Source: Saccharicrinis sp963677245
Lineage (GTDB): Bacteria; Bacteroidota; Bacteroidia; Bacteroidales; Marinilabiliaceae
Direction of reading: 5' to 3'
DNA: 64,000 nucleotides
Assembly: GCA_963677245.1 (NCBI GenBank)
Contig: OY781921.1
Location: forward strand, 3,410,001 to 3,474,000
Every line of letters begins with the position of its first letter. The stretch's first letter is position 1. This document shows, one piece after another, positions 1 through 7,982 of this stretch. The notes under the pieces are model-generated. The model was given only the letters and a program-made list of their open reading frames with translations, was not told where the DNA came from and searched no databases. The position numbers and the translations under genes are program-made.

Positions 1-1027
1 CAGATAATACAGGTACTATCACAGCCGATTCACCATACGCTGTTTTATCTGCATTAAAAACGAGTAATGCTTCCTTAATAAAAAGTATTAACAGTAAACT
101 ACAAAATGTAATGACTAAGAGAAAATAAGTGAATGACCGACTAAAAAAATGCTCACTATCTTCTTCGTCTGCCCCCTTAAAATAGCTATGCATGTAGGCA
201 TTCATAAATGCATTAACTACCAATAAATTTACAATATTAGATACCTTATGAGCTAAGGTAAAGGTTCCTACATTCTTTAAGTTTGAAAATAAATTGATAA
301 AGTATTTATCGGTAAAAACAAAAAGCTGATTTACCATATTCCCCAAGGCAACCGGGAATCCGTACGAGATGATTTCTTTAAGTAATGGAATATTAAATTT
401 AAATTCAATATTCTCATAAACTACTTTTATTAATAACAGTAGTTGTATAGATGCAGATATAATTACAGCCCAAAATAATCCGGCTAATTTCATATCGAAC
501 CAGGCCAAAAATAAATATACAAACAGCACATAGCTTATTAGCTGTATTATTTGAACAATCGAATGTTTTTTTGCTCTATGCTGTGCTCTTAACAACAACA
601 TAGGTACCTCAGATAATAGTTTTAATAAATTACCTCCAATAAATAATAATGCCAGTTCATTAGATATAAGTGATTTGAAATAATATTGCGATAGAAAATT
701 AAAACCAAAGTAAAGAATTATACTAAATACAACACAAACCAAACTATTGAATAGCAGTGTTGTAAAGAAGAGACTTTTTTTATTATTAACCTGTTCTTTA
801 TCCCAATACCATCTGGCAAAACCGAGTTTAACACCTAAACCCGAAAAAATTTGAAAAATTTGAAAGAGGCCTTCAAATAAAGCAAATAAACCAAATACAT
901 CCACCGGAAGATATAACAGATATATTGGCAATAGAATTACCCCGGAAAATTTACCAAAGAAATTACCAATACTGTAAAATACAGATTGAATTATCGTGGA
1001 TCTGAATTTGTTGAATGTATCACTCAT
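1..1027 (-). CDS. Polysaccharide flippase (Wzx/MATE-like), 3' end outside window
   Basis: I translated this edge gene from the ATG at 1027; it runs off the left end of the window after about 342 codons, so the C-terminus is missing. The product starts MSDTFNKFRSTIIQS and is a chain of long hydrophobic helices. Charged cytoplasmic turns such as LLRAQHRAKKHS and the cluster FTDKYFINLFSNLKN are typical of polysaccharide export flippases. The family moves lipid-linked sugar repeat units across the inner membrane. A second, unrelated-looking flippase lies at 18460-19941. Substrate cannot be told from sequence. The minus-strand motif at 1046-1053 is a plausible promoter. Confidence 0.8.
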   Translation of the reverse strand, partial: MSDTFNKFRSTIIQSVFYSIGNFFGKFSGVILLPIYLLYLPVDVFGLFALFEGLFQIFQIFSGLGVKLGFARWYWDKEQVNNKKSLFFTTLLFNSLVCVVFSIILYFGFNFLSQYYFKSLISNELALLFIGGNLLKLLSEVPMLLLRAQHRAKKHSIVQIIQLISYVLFVYLFLAWFDMKLAGLFWAVIISASIQLLLLIKVVYENIEFKFNIPLLKEIISYGFPVALGNMVNQLFVFTDKYFINLFSNLKNVGTFTLAHKVSNIVNLLVVNAFMNAYMHSYFKGADEEDSEHFFSRSFTYFLLVITFCSLLLILFIKEALLVFNADKTAYGESAVIVPVLS

Positions 1028-1045
1028 TAACTAATATTTGAACTC

Positions 1046-1053
1046 CAAACATA
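1046..1053 (-). promoter_or_regulatory. Candidate Bacteroidota -7 box for the flippase
   Basis: The minus strand reads TATGTTTG, matching the Bacteroidota -7 consensus TAnnTTTG. It lies 19 bases upstream of the ATG at 1027. I did not find a clear -33 element, so this is a motif match only. Confidence 0.4.
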
Positions 1054-1131
1054 TAAAAAAGAAACAAGGGATTATACAAAAAATGCTACCTTATAAAAGA
1101 TAGCATTCTAAACCTATATTGTTGAGTTATA

Positions 1132-2571
1132 TTACTCATCTAAAGTCATATTTACAGTATACCAATTGGTACCGTTATAAAGATGTAAATTACCTTCTAA
1201 ATCCATATACATATCACCTATAATTGGATTTTCAGGGGCAGTTTCCTGAGGCTCTAAACGCATTGCACCCGATATATGTAATTTTCGCTGTGGTTCAGTT
1301 ACACCAACACCAACATTTCCGGTGTTTCTTTCAATAACCAATCGTTTTACACTTCCATCTCCTCCAGGTTCGTTATCAACTTCATCTGCTATACTAAAAT
1401 TACCATTAGGTTTATCGCTATTTATTCTCCAGTACTTTCCTTCGCCTTCATTAAATGAATCATTAGGAAACCAGCCTAAATAGATAGTTGCATCTGATGT
1501 ACCGTCAGATTCTATCATTAACTGTGCCTGTCCAACCCCTTGTCCATTATCAGTAACTCTTCGAATATGTAATGCTTTTTGAGGATCATCTGTTCCAATA
1601 CCAATACGACCTTTATTGTAAAACAAATGACCTGATACGTTCTTATTTAAATACTTTTCTGAAGGAATTGTATCCCATTTAGAACCATTATACAAATGTA
1701 ATTTACCAGAATAGCTTACATAAAGATCACCTAATTTAGGTTCAGTAGGAGCATAAAAAGATGGTTCTAATCTCATAGACTCAGCCACATGTAGTTTTCT
1801 TTCCGGTTCTTCAATTCCAATTCCTACATTTCCTGAATTCCTTTTAATAACTAACCTTTTCACACTTCCATCACCACCTGGTTGATTATCTACTTCATCA
1901 GCTATACTAAAATCTCCGGAAGGCTTATGACTATTAATTCTCCAGAACCTTCCTTCTGAGCTATTATAATAGGCATTTGGAAAGTATCCTAAATAGATAG
2001 TCGCATCCGATGTACCATCAGCTTCTACCAATAATTGTGCTTGACCAACTCCTTGCCCATTTTTAGTTACTCTTCGTATATGTAATGCTTTTTGAGGATT
2101 ATCTGTTCCAATCCCTATGCGTCCTTCATTATAAAACAAATGACCCATAGCATTTTTATTAAAGTATGAATCTCCGGAACTTTCTGCATAAAGAGCATAA
2201 GGCACACTTATTAATTGGGTTGTTCCTAGTTCCTGATAATCATTCCCACCTGCTACATCAACTGCTATGTTTAAATAATAATCGGTTGCTGACCAATCTA
2301 TATCTTCAAAACTACCTAAAATGCATATTCCATTTCCAATTTTAATAGCTACTAAACCATATTGGTTAGTTTCTGTATTATGAACTTCTGAATAAATAAT
2401 ACTTCCTAAGGCATCATCTTCAATTATATTAATGTTAATAGATACATTTTGATTGGCAACAATTTCACCAGACCCGTCTCTAATGACTGACTGGTAATTA
2501 AACATTTGTGGGCTTTGTGCTATTGAAAACAAGGAAAAAACAGCGAATAATAAAGTAAAAATTAGTCTCAT
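1132..2571 (-). CDS. Secreted tail-fibre-like surface protein with two tandem ~160-residue repeats
   Basis: The 479-residue product has a signal peptide (MRLIFTLLFAVFSLFSIAQS). After an N-terminal region of about 135 residues there are two near-identical modules (roughly 138-305 and 311-475). Each begins NKN..GHLFYN.GRIGIGT, contains a glycine-rich GGDGSVKRLVI segment, and ends in GNLHLYNG.. or GKLHLYNG... GIGT-type repeats of this sort are common in Bacteroidota surface proteins and phage-tail-fibre-like proteins. I see no catalytic motif and no sorting tail. It lies 16 bases downstream of the T9SS-tailed protein at 2588-3073 on the same strand, so the two are probably co-transcribed. Its function is unknown; a structural or adhesive role is inference. 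Confidence 0.75.
   Translation of the reverse strand: MRLIFTLLFAVFSLFSIAQSPQMFNYQSVIRDGSGEIVANQNVSININIIEDDALGSIIYSEVHNTETNQYGLVAIKIGNGICILGSFEDIDWSATDYYLNIAVDVAGGNDYQELGTTQLISVPYALYAESSGDSYFNKNAMGHLFYNEGRIGIGTDNPQKALHIRRVTKNGQGVGQAQLLVEADGTSDATIYLGYFPNAYYNSSEGRFWRINSHKPSGDFSIADEVDNQPGGDGSVKRLVIKRNSGNVGIGIEEPERKLHVAESMRLEPSFYAPTEPKLGDLYVSYSGKLHLYNGSKWDTIPSEKYLNKNVSGHLFYNKGRIGIGTDDPQKALHIRRVTDNGQGVGQAQLMIESDGTSDATIYLGWFPNDSFNEGEGKYWRINSDKPNGNFSIADEVDNEPGGDGSVKRLVIERNTGNVGVGVTEPQRKLHISGAMRLEPQETAPENPIIGDMYMDLEGNLHLYNGTNWYTVNMTLDE
1147..2160 (-). repeat. Two tandem ~0.5 kb coding repeats
   Basis: The coding DNA for the two ~160-residue modules remains recognisably similar, roughly 1641 down to 1147 and 2160 down to 1663. 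For example, both carry the same stretch encoding QKALHIRRVT. This points to an intragenic duplication. Confidence 0.7.
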
Positions 2572-2587
2572 TGTGTATGGATAAAGA

Positions 2588-3073
2588 TTATTTAGAATTT
2601 AATTTAAAGGCTTTTAGAACTTCACCTTTTTTATTTGTAATAGTCAATATTATTTGAGGATAGTCAATTGAGTTTAGTAAAATCTTATTTTTCCCCATTT
2701 CTAATTGATCATTTAATATTAGAGCACCATCTAATCGATAAATTCTATAATTAAGTGGCTCAAAATCACCATCGATATCAATACTAATGAAATCGATATA
2801 AGGATTAGGATAAACTTTTAAACTAAGTTTATCAGAATTATTCAAATTTACAGTTGTTGAAATAACGTTTCCTTGTTGAAACCCTTGAGTAAGCTCTATA
2901 TTTTCATTTGAACTCGTTTCAATAATTAAATCACCTACTGTAAACGAAACCTGACATGATGAGTTGGATAATTGTTCTCCTGCAGAAGCTATAATAGCCC
3001 TTTCCTCGGATTGTGCTTGTAGATTATAAAATCCAATCAAAATAGCACAAAATAAAAGTATAGGTTTGATCAT
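2588..3073 (-). CDS. Small secreted protein with T9SS type A sorting domain
   Basis: The 161-residue product begins with a signal peptide ending near FYNLQAQ. Next is a short SAGEQLSNSSCQVSFTVGDL segment, which is typical of small Bacteroidota proteins encoded beside tail-fibre-like genes. The C-terminal ~75 residues start LSLKVYPNPYIDFISIDI, the classic YPNP entry of a type IX secretion sorting domain, and end in KAFKLNSK. It is therefore predicted to cross the outer membrane by T9SS and remain on the surface. It precedes the repeat protein at 1132-2571 and may act with it; the partnership is inferred only from adjacency. Confidence 0.8.
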   Translation of the reverse strand: MIKPILLFCAILIGFYNLQAQSEERAIIASAGEQLSNSSCQVSFTVGDLIIETSSNENIELTQGFQQGNVISTTVNLNNSDKLSLKVYPNPYIDFISIDIDGDFEPLNYRIYRLDGALILNDQLEMGKNKILLNSIDYPQIILTITNKKGEVLKAFKLNSK

Positions 3074-3090
3074 GATTTATGAAGTTTTAA

Positions 3091-3120
3091 TAACGGCGAA
3101 AATTAAACATTTCACCGTTA
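3091..3120 (-). terminator. Hairpin downstream of deoC
   Basis: TAACGG at 3091-3096 pairs with CCGTTA at 3115-3120. After one mismatch, GAAA pairs with TTTC. It lies between the deoC stop and the next minus-strand start. The T tract is weak, so it may be a poor terminator or an RNA-stabilising hairpin. Confidence 0.4.
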
Positions 3121-3130
3121 AAACCAAAAA

Positions 3131-4030
3131 TTAAAAATATTCAATCTCTTCATTCGCAGAACCTTCTTCATTAAAAATACTATTCAAAAGATGATTGGCT
3201 AGTCTGCTGGCTCCAATTCGGAATAAAGAATTATTTAACCATTCCGTACCTAAAACATCTTTTACCACAGCATAATATTGAACAGATTCCTCTGTAGTGG
3301 ATATACCTCCGGCTGGTTTAAAACCTATTTTTTTACCAGTTTTTGCATGATAAGCTTTAATTGCCTGACACATAACATAGGCTGCATCTAAGGTTGCAGC
3401 AGTGGAAATTTTACCTGTACTGGTCTTAATAAAATCAGCTCCTGCATCAATAGCAATGATGGAAGCCTGCCAGATTAGTTCAGTATCTTTTATCGCTCCG
3501 GTTTCTAAAATAACTTTTAAATGTGCTTTACCACATGCTTCTTTTAATTGACGTATCTCCTCATAAACAAACTCATAATTTCCTTCTAAAAATTCGCCAA
3601 CAGAAATCACCACATCAATTTCAGTTGCACCAAAATCAACAGCTTTTTTAGTTTCCAGCACTTTTAAATCTAAAAACGTCTGTGAAGCCGGAAAGCCTGC
3701 CGATACCACTGCTTTATTAACACCTTCTACTTTTAAATATTGATGAATTACAGGGGCAAAAACCGGATAAACACATACAGCTCCAACACTTGGTAATTGA
3801 GGGTAATCCTTTTTAAACTGATTCACCTTTTGTACAAAAGCAGTTACCGAATCAGCTGAATCTGTTTCCTTTAAAGTCGTTAAATCAATACAACTAAAAA
3901 TCGTTTTCAGAACATCTTTATCTTTTAATAAAGCAGATGAATCATCTTTAATTCTCTGAACTTCTGTATCTAATGTATTAATATCAAAGTTTAATGGATA
4001 TTCATCCAAAATATTTTCTGAAGGCATCAT
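3131..4030 (-). CDS. deoC: Deoxyribose-phosphate aldolase
   Basis: The enzyme cleaves 2-deoxyribose 5-phosphate to glyceraldehyde 3-phosphate and acetaldehyde in deoxynucleoside catabolism. The 299-residue product shows the DeoC TIM barrel: CIDLTTLKETDS near residue 47, VGAVCVYPVF, VVSAGFPASQTFLDLK, ATEIDVVISVGEFLEGNY, and the Schiff-base lysine strand DFIKTSTGK, followed by GFKPAGGI. It is longer than minimal DeoC because of an N-terminal helical extension. The MazG-like gene upstream ends 3 bases before its start, so the two are probably one operon devoted to (deoxy)nucleotide breakdown or clean-up. Confidence 0.93.
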   Translation of the reverse strand: MMPSENILDEYPLNFDINTLDTEVQRIKDDSSALLKDKDVLKTIFSCIDLTTLKETDSADSVTAFVQKVNQFKKDYPQLPSVGAVCVYPVFAPVIHQYLKVEGVNKAVVSAGFPASQTFLDLKVLETKKAVDFGATEIDVVISVGEFLEGNYEFVYEEIRQLKEACGKAHLKVILETGAIKDTELIWQASIIAIDAGADFIKTSTGKISTAATLDAAYVMCQAIKAYHAKTGKKIGFKPAGGISTTEESVQYYAVVKDVLGTEWLNNSLFRIGASRLANHLLNSIFNEEGSANEEIEYF

Positions 4031-4033
4031 ATT

Positions 4034-4357
4034 TTATTTCAATTTTGAATTGTTAGCGTGTCTGTCTTTATCTCTTTTTGTTTTCTTTTCAATATTAGTT
4101 TGAAGTGCCTGGGTTAAATCAACACCCGTTTGATTAGCTAAACATATTAAAACCCAAAGCACGTCGGCCATTTCATCAGCCAAATTATCTTCTTCTCCTT
4201 TTTTAAAAGATTGATCACCATATTTTCGAGCCATTAAGCGAGCCAATTCCCCTACTTCCTCTGTTAAAATAGCCATATTGGTTAACTCACTAAAGTATTT
4301 TACGCCAATGGTCTTAATCCATTCATCAACCTTATTTTGAGCTTCTTGTATTGTCAT
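4034..4357 (-). CDS. MazG-like nucleotide pyrophosphohydrolase
   Basis: This 107-residue all-alpha protein carries the MazG/dCTPase-type metal motif: EEVGELARLM near residue 29 and DEMADVLWVLICLAN near residue 62, i.e. two acidic EXXE/EXXD helices. Such enzymes hydrolyse nucleoside triphosphates, often non-canonical ones, to monophosphate and pyrophosphate. The single-domain size fits the short MazG-like family rather than two-domain MazG. It is directly upstream of deoC with a 3-base gap. The exact nucleotide substrate cannot be read from sequence. Confidence 0.85.
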   Translation of the reverse strand: MTIQEAQNKVDEWIKTIGVKYFSELTNMAILTEEVGELARLMARKYGDQSFKKGEEDNLADEMADVLWVLICLANQTGVDLTQALQTNIEKKTKRDKDRHANNSKLK

Positions 4358-4513
4358 TTAATATTATTCTTACTGATATAATTAAGATTTCAACATACAA
4401 ATATGTGAAAAATTAAATTCTTAAAATCAGAATATCAAAGTATAAATATTAAATTATTATTAACCATTAAACCTTATTAACTTGAATTATAAATATTTAT
4501 TTATTTAAAATAT

Positions 4514-4531
4514 ACCGACCATTAGGTCGGT
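4514..4531. promoter_or_regulatory. TetR-type operator-like palindrome upstream of the endonuclease
   Basis: ACCGACC at 4514-4520 and GGTCGGT at 4525-4531 form a perfect 7-base inverted repeat around ATTA. ACCGACC/GGTCGGT half-sites are a common operator style for TetR/AcrR-family repressors. The site sits about 15 bases upstream of a near-match -7 motif (CATCTTTG, 4546-4553), where a bound repressor would block RNA polymerase. No TetR gene is present in the window. Confidence 0.5.
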
Positions 4532-4578
4532 TGTAATAAAATTATCATCTTTGTAGAAGTAAATAAATACTTAAATCA

Positions 4579-6132
4579 ATGCTAAGGACATTCATTTTAA
4601 CACTTGCATTTACATTAATTTATACTACCGCAAAGTCTGTAACAATAGAGCAGTATTACAGTAATGCAGAAGGTAAAAGCGGAGGCATTTTAAAAGCCAC
4701 ATTGCATAATATAATTAGTGTACAGACAAAAGTTTTAAGTTATAGCGAAGTGTGGGAGGCTCTAAAAACAACCGATGAAGATCCTGATGATACAAACAAT
4801 GTAATTCTTTTATACACAGGTTGGTCATATCCTAAAAACAATAATGGTGGAGGTACTACAGAATGGAATCGCGAACATACCTGGGCTAAATCAATGGGCG
4901 ATTTTGGTACAGCAGCCGGTCCCGGAACAGATATTCATCACCTGCGACCGACAGATGTATCGGTAAATAGCAAACGTGGAAATCTTTATTTTGATAATGG
5001 AGGTACTGAATACACAGATGGTTCACGATATAATGGAGGAGATGGAGTTACAGGATGTTTATTCGATAGTGATAGCTGGGAACCTCGTGATGAAGTTAAA
5101 GGAGATGTAGCCCGAATGCTTTTTTATATGGCTGTTCGTTACGAAAGTGGTGATATGGTTGACTTAGAATTAGCAGAATACTCTAGTTCATCCGGTTTAC
5201 ATGGCAAATTATCTACGCTTTTAGCATGGCATGAACAAGATCCTGTCAGTCAATGGGAATTGGATAGAAATGAAAAAATATATACTATTCAAGGAAATAG
5301 AAATCCTTTTATCAACCATCCGGAATACGCAGATCTTATTTGGGGTGAAAATGGAAATTCAAGCGAAAAAACTGAAATTTTTAGTGAAGATTTTGAAAAT
5401 GGAAGTTTAAATCAAATGACATTTTATAATGTTACAGGTACATCCCAAACATGGGAATATTCAAGTTACAACAGTAATTATTTTGCAAAAATGAGTGGTT
5501 ACGACAATGGATATTTCGAAAACGAAGACTGGTTAATAAACCAATCATCCATTGATTTAAGCGGATACACTGAAATTAGCTTATCATTCTCCACCATGAT
5601 GAAAGTATATGATGGAGAAACCACCTTAAAAGTTCTAATCTCTAAAGATTATGACGGTTCTTCTAATCCCAATAATTATACCTGGACAAATATTACATCA
5701 GAAGCCAGTTTTTCTAGCGGTAATTATGCCTTAGTAACATCAGGTGATATAGATTTAACCAATTGGACTAATCAGTCTATTTTCGTTGCTTTTCTGTTTA
5801 ATTCAAGCTCATCAGGCAGTAATACCTGGGAAATTGATGACATTTTAATAGATGGGAAAGCTATTACAAGTTCAATTGAACAATTGGATACCAACTATAT
5901 TAAAATATATCCAAACCCAGCTTCTAAATCAATAAATATTTCCTTGAAAGAATCCGAATTCTATAGCATTAAAATATATGATCAAGCTGGTCAATGTGTA
6001 ATATCTCAAAAAAATTATATCAACAATCACACTTTAAATGTAAGTTCCTTATCTAATGGAATTTATGTTGTAAAAATATCTGATTCCAAAGGAGATAATT
6101 TTACCCAAAAACTTTTAGTAAGACAGAATTAA
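4579..6132 (+). CDS. Secreted endonuclease I with choice-of-anchor-J-like domain and T9SS tail
   Basis: The 517-residue product has a signal peptide (to about residue 19). Residues ~20-250 are an endonuclease I (EndA/NucM-type) domain, with NREHTWAKSMG and DIHHLRPTDVSVNSKRGNLYF carrying the His/Asn residues of the beta-beta-alpha-metal nuclease fold. Residues ~265-430 resemble a choice-of-anchor J/DUF5017-like beta-sandwich (ENEDWLINQSSIDLSGY, WEIDDILIDGK). The C-terminus (IKIYPNPASKSINISL onward) is a T9SS type A sorting domain. It is likely a surface or secreted DNase for nutrient or biofilm DNA. The upstream palindrome at 4514-4531 suggests repressor control. It stands alone on plus amid minus-strand genes. 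Confidence 0.9.
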   Translation: MLRTFILTLAFTLIYTTAKSVTIEQYYSNAEGKSGGILKATLHNIISVQTKVLSYSEVWEALKTTDEDPDDTNNVILLYTGWSYPKNNNGGGTTEWNREHTWAKSMGDFGTAAGPGTDIHHLRPTDVSVNSKRGNLYFDNGGTEYTDGSRYNGGDGVTGCLFDSDSWEPRDEVKGDVARMLFYMAVRYESGDMVDLELAEYSSSSGLHGKLSTLLAWHEQDPVSQWELDRNEKIYTIQGNRNPFINHPEYADLIWGENGNSSEKTEIFSEDFENGSLNQMTFYNVTGTSQTWEYSSYNSNYFAKMSGYDNGYFENEDWLINQSSIDLSGYTEISLSFSTMMKVYDGETTLKVLISKDYDGSSNPNNYTWTNITSEASFSSGNYALVTSGDIDLTNWTNQSIFVAFLFNSSSSGSNTWEIDDILIDGKAITSSIEQLDTNYIKIYPNPASKSINISLKESEFYSIKIYDQAGQCVISQKNYINNHTLNVSSLSNGIYVVKISDSKGDNFTQKLLVRQN

Positions 6133-6175
6133 GTTCATAAAGGATTTAGTTCACTAAATTTCCCAATCAACAATT

Positions 6176-6219
6176 ATATCCCAACTAAAGTCTAATCAAC
6201 TTGGTTGGGATATTTTTTT
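6176..6219 (+). terminator. Rho-independent terminator of the endonuclease gene
   Basis: ATATCCCAAC at 6176-6185 pairs perfectly with GTTGGGATAT at 6204-6213 (10-base stem, 18-base loop) and is followed by a run of T to 6219 on the plus strand. It lies 44 bases after the endonuclease stop and just before the convergent dtd stop. Confidence 0.8.
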
Positions 6220-6227
6220 CAGTATTT

Positions 6228-6680
6228 CTATTCCTTATTCTTGGAATCAATGATGATAGTTACCGGACCATCATTAATCAGCGAAACTTTCATATCGGCG
6301 CCAAATTCGCCCGTTTGTACCCTCTTCCCTACCGCTTGTTCCAATTGTTGCACAAAAGCCTTATATAAGGGTATAGAAACGTCTGGTTTGGCTGCATCAA
6401 TATATGAAGGTCGATTCCCTTTTTTAGTTTTGGCATGCAATGTAAACTGACTAACTACGATTATCTCACCATCTACATCTAATATAGATTTATTCATCAC
6501 ATCATGTTCATCCGGAAAAATTCGAAGATTAGCAATTTTATTACTTAGCCAAATTATATCTTCCTGATCATCCTCATTTACGATTCCTAGTAAAATTAAA
6601 TAACCTTTGTGAATAGAAGATTTAATTTGATTATTTATCATAACTGAAGCTTCAGAAACTCTTTGGATAACAACTTTCAT
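6228..6680 (-). CDS. dtd: D-aminoacyl-tRNA deacylase
   Basis: Dtd hydrolyses D-amino acids (and glycine) mis-attached to tRNA, a proofreading step of translation in the cytoplasm. The 150-residue length is exactly that of the family. The two active-site signatures are visible: SQFTLHAKTKKGNRPSY near residue 78 (SQxTL) and NDGPVTIIID at the C-terminus (Gly-cis-Pro region, NxGPVT). The start MKVVIQRVSEASV is the standard Dtd N-terminus. It is a monocistronic minus-strand gene convergent with the secreted endonuclease. Confidence 0.95.
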   Translation of the reverse strand: MKVVIQRVSEASVMINNQIKSSIHKGYLILLGIVNEDDQEDIIWLSNKIANLRIFPDEHDVMNKSILDVDGEIIVVSQFTLHAKTKKGNRPSYIDAAKPDVSIPLYKAFVQQLEQAVGKRVQTGEFGADMKVSLINDGPVTIIIDSKNKE

Positions 6681-6955
6681 AATTATACTTTTACTTAATT
6701 ATACATTATCTATTTATATAGATATTTATATTTTAAAACTAAAACCTTCTTTTTTTGTTAAAATGGATAAAAATAGAATAATTTGGAGCAAAAATATCTA
6801 GTTTAAGATTTTTTGCAAAACAAGATATCTTAGACCTAAATAGATACTATTTTATTATATTACAAATACTTACAATATTATTTTACCTTATATTTCAGTG
6901 CGTTAAAGCCCTGAGAATTCAATGAAAATAATATCCTTATAAATTATACAGCTCT

Positions 6956-7930
6956 ATGCGCATTATATTGAGTCAAAAAACAAATCCTTATCAAAATTTA
7001 GCAACCGAGGAATATTTACTGAAAAATTTTACAGACGACATATTTTTTATTTACATCGATACAAATAGTATAATTGTAGGTAAACATCAAAATACACTTT
7101 CTGAAATTAATTACTCATTTGTTACAGAAAATGAAATTCCAGTGGTCAGAAGATTATCTGGAGGAGGAACTGTTTTTCATGATCCGGGTAATATAAATTT
7201 CTGCTTTATCACATCAGGAGAAAAAGGAGAACTTGTAAACTTTAAAAAATACACAACACCAATAGTTGAGTTTTTAAAATCATTAAACGTAAATGCTCAT
7301 TTTGGTGGAAGAAATGATATTTTAATAGAAGGTTGCAAAATTAGTGGAAATGCATGTCATGTATACAAAAATAAGGTAATGCATCATGGCACTTTACTTT
7401 TCAATAGCCAACTATCGTCGCTAACGCAGGCCTTAAAAAATGATCCTTTAAAATTTAAAGATAAAGCTGTAAAATCTGTTAGAAGTAAAGTTACGAATAT
7501 ACAGGATCACCTGGACAAAGATATACCGGTACAATCATTTGTTGAGCAGTTGGCTGCTTACATTGTGAATAATTACAGCTGTGAATCTTATACAATTACA
7601 GAAGATGACTACAAAGTCATAAATGAATTAGTGGAAACCAAGTTTGATACCTGGGAATGGAATTTTGGTTATAGTCCTAAATATACTTTTAAAAAGCGTA
7701 TTAAATCTGATTCTGGAAAGCGATATGAGATAAACATGCAAGTGATTAAAGGTTCTATTAAAGAGATAAGCATTAAAAGTAATGCATCAGATAAAACTAA
7801 AATCAATGCGCTTGAAGAAGTAATGCTGGAAAGTTTACATCAAAAAGAAGAGATTCAACAAAAAACAAAGGAAATATTTATTGACTGGAAAGAATTAAGG
7901 CAAGAAGAATTGCTTGAAGCTTTATTTTAG
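6956..7930 (+). CDS. lplA: Lipoate--protein ligase
   Basis: The enzyme adenylates lipoate and attaches it to lipoyl domains of 2-oxoacid dehydrogenases and GcvH. The 324-residue product contains RRLSGGGTVFHDPGNINF (lipoate pocket) near residue 65 and KISGNA...MHHGTLLF near residue 130, the conserved lysine/HHGTLL core of LplA. A C-terminal accessory domain (from about residue 230) matches full-length LplA rather than LipB or LipM. It is transcribed alone on plus and convergent with uvrC. The 275 bases upstream contain no gene or clear promoter motif I could identify. Confidence 0.9.
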   Translation: MRIILSQKTNPYQNLATEEYLLKNFTDDIFFIYIDTNSIIVGKHQNTLSEINYSFVTENEIPVVRRLSGGGTVFHDPGNINFCFITSGEKGELVNFKKYTTPIVEFLKSLNVNAHFGGRNDILIEGCKISGNACHVYKNKVMHHGTLLFNSQLSSLTQALKNDPLKFKDKAVKSVRSKVTNIQDHLDKDIPVQSFVEQLAAYIVNNYSCESYTITEDDYKVINELVETKFDTWEWNFGYSPKYTFKKRIKSDSGKRYEINMQVIKGSIKEISIKSNASDKTKINALEEVMLESLHQKEEIQQKTKEIFIDWKELRQEELLEALF

Positions 7931-7940
7931 ATTGATTATT

Positions 7941-7969
7941 TACCGGATTAATTATTATTTAGTCCGGTA
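7941..7969. terminator. Hairpin between convergent lplA and uvrC
   Basis: TACCGGA at 7941-7947 pairs with TCCGGTA at 7963-7969. It lies between two convergent stop codons, where a shared terminator would be expected, but neither side has a convincing T run. Confidence 0.4.
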
Positions 7970-7982
7970 TATTAACTAATAT

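Noticed and set aside
6205..6450. 81-codon plus-strand ORF over the end of dtd
   Set aside because: It is antisense to a complete D-aminoacyl-tRNA deacylase and starts inside the terminator hairpin.
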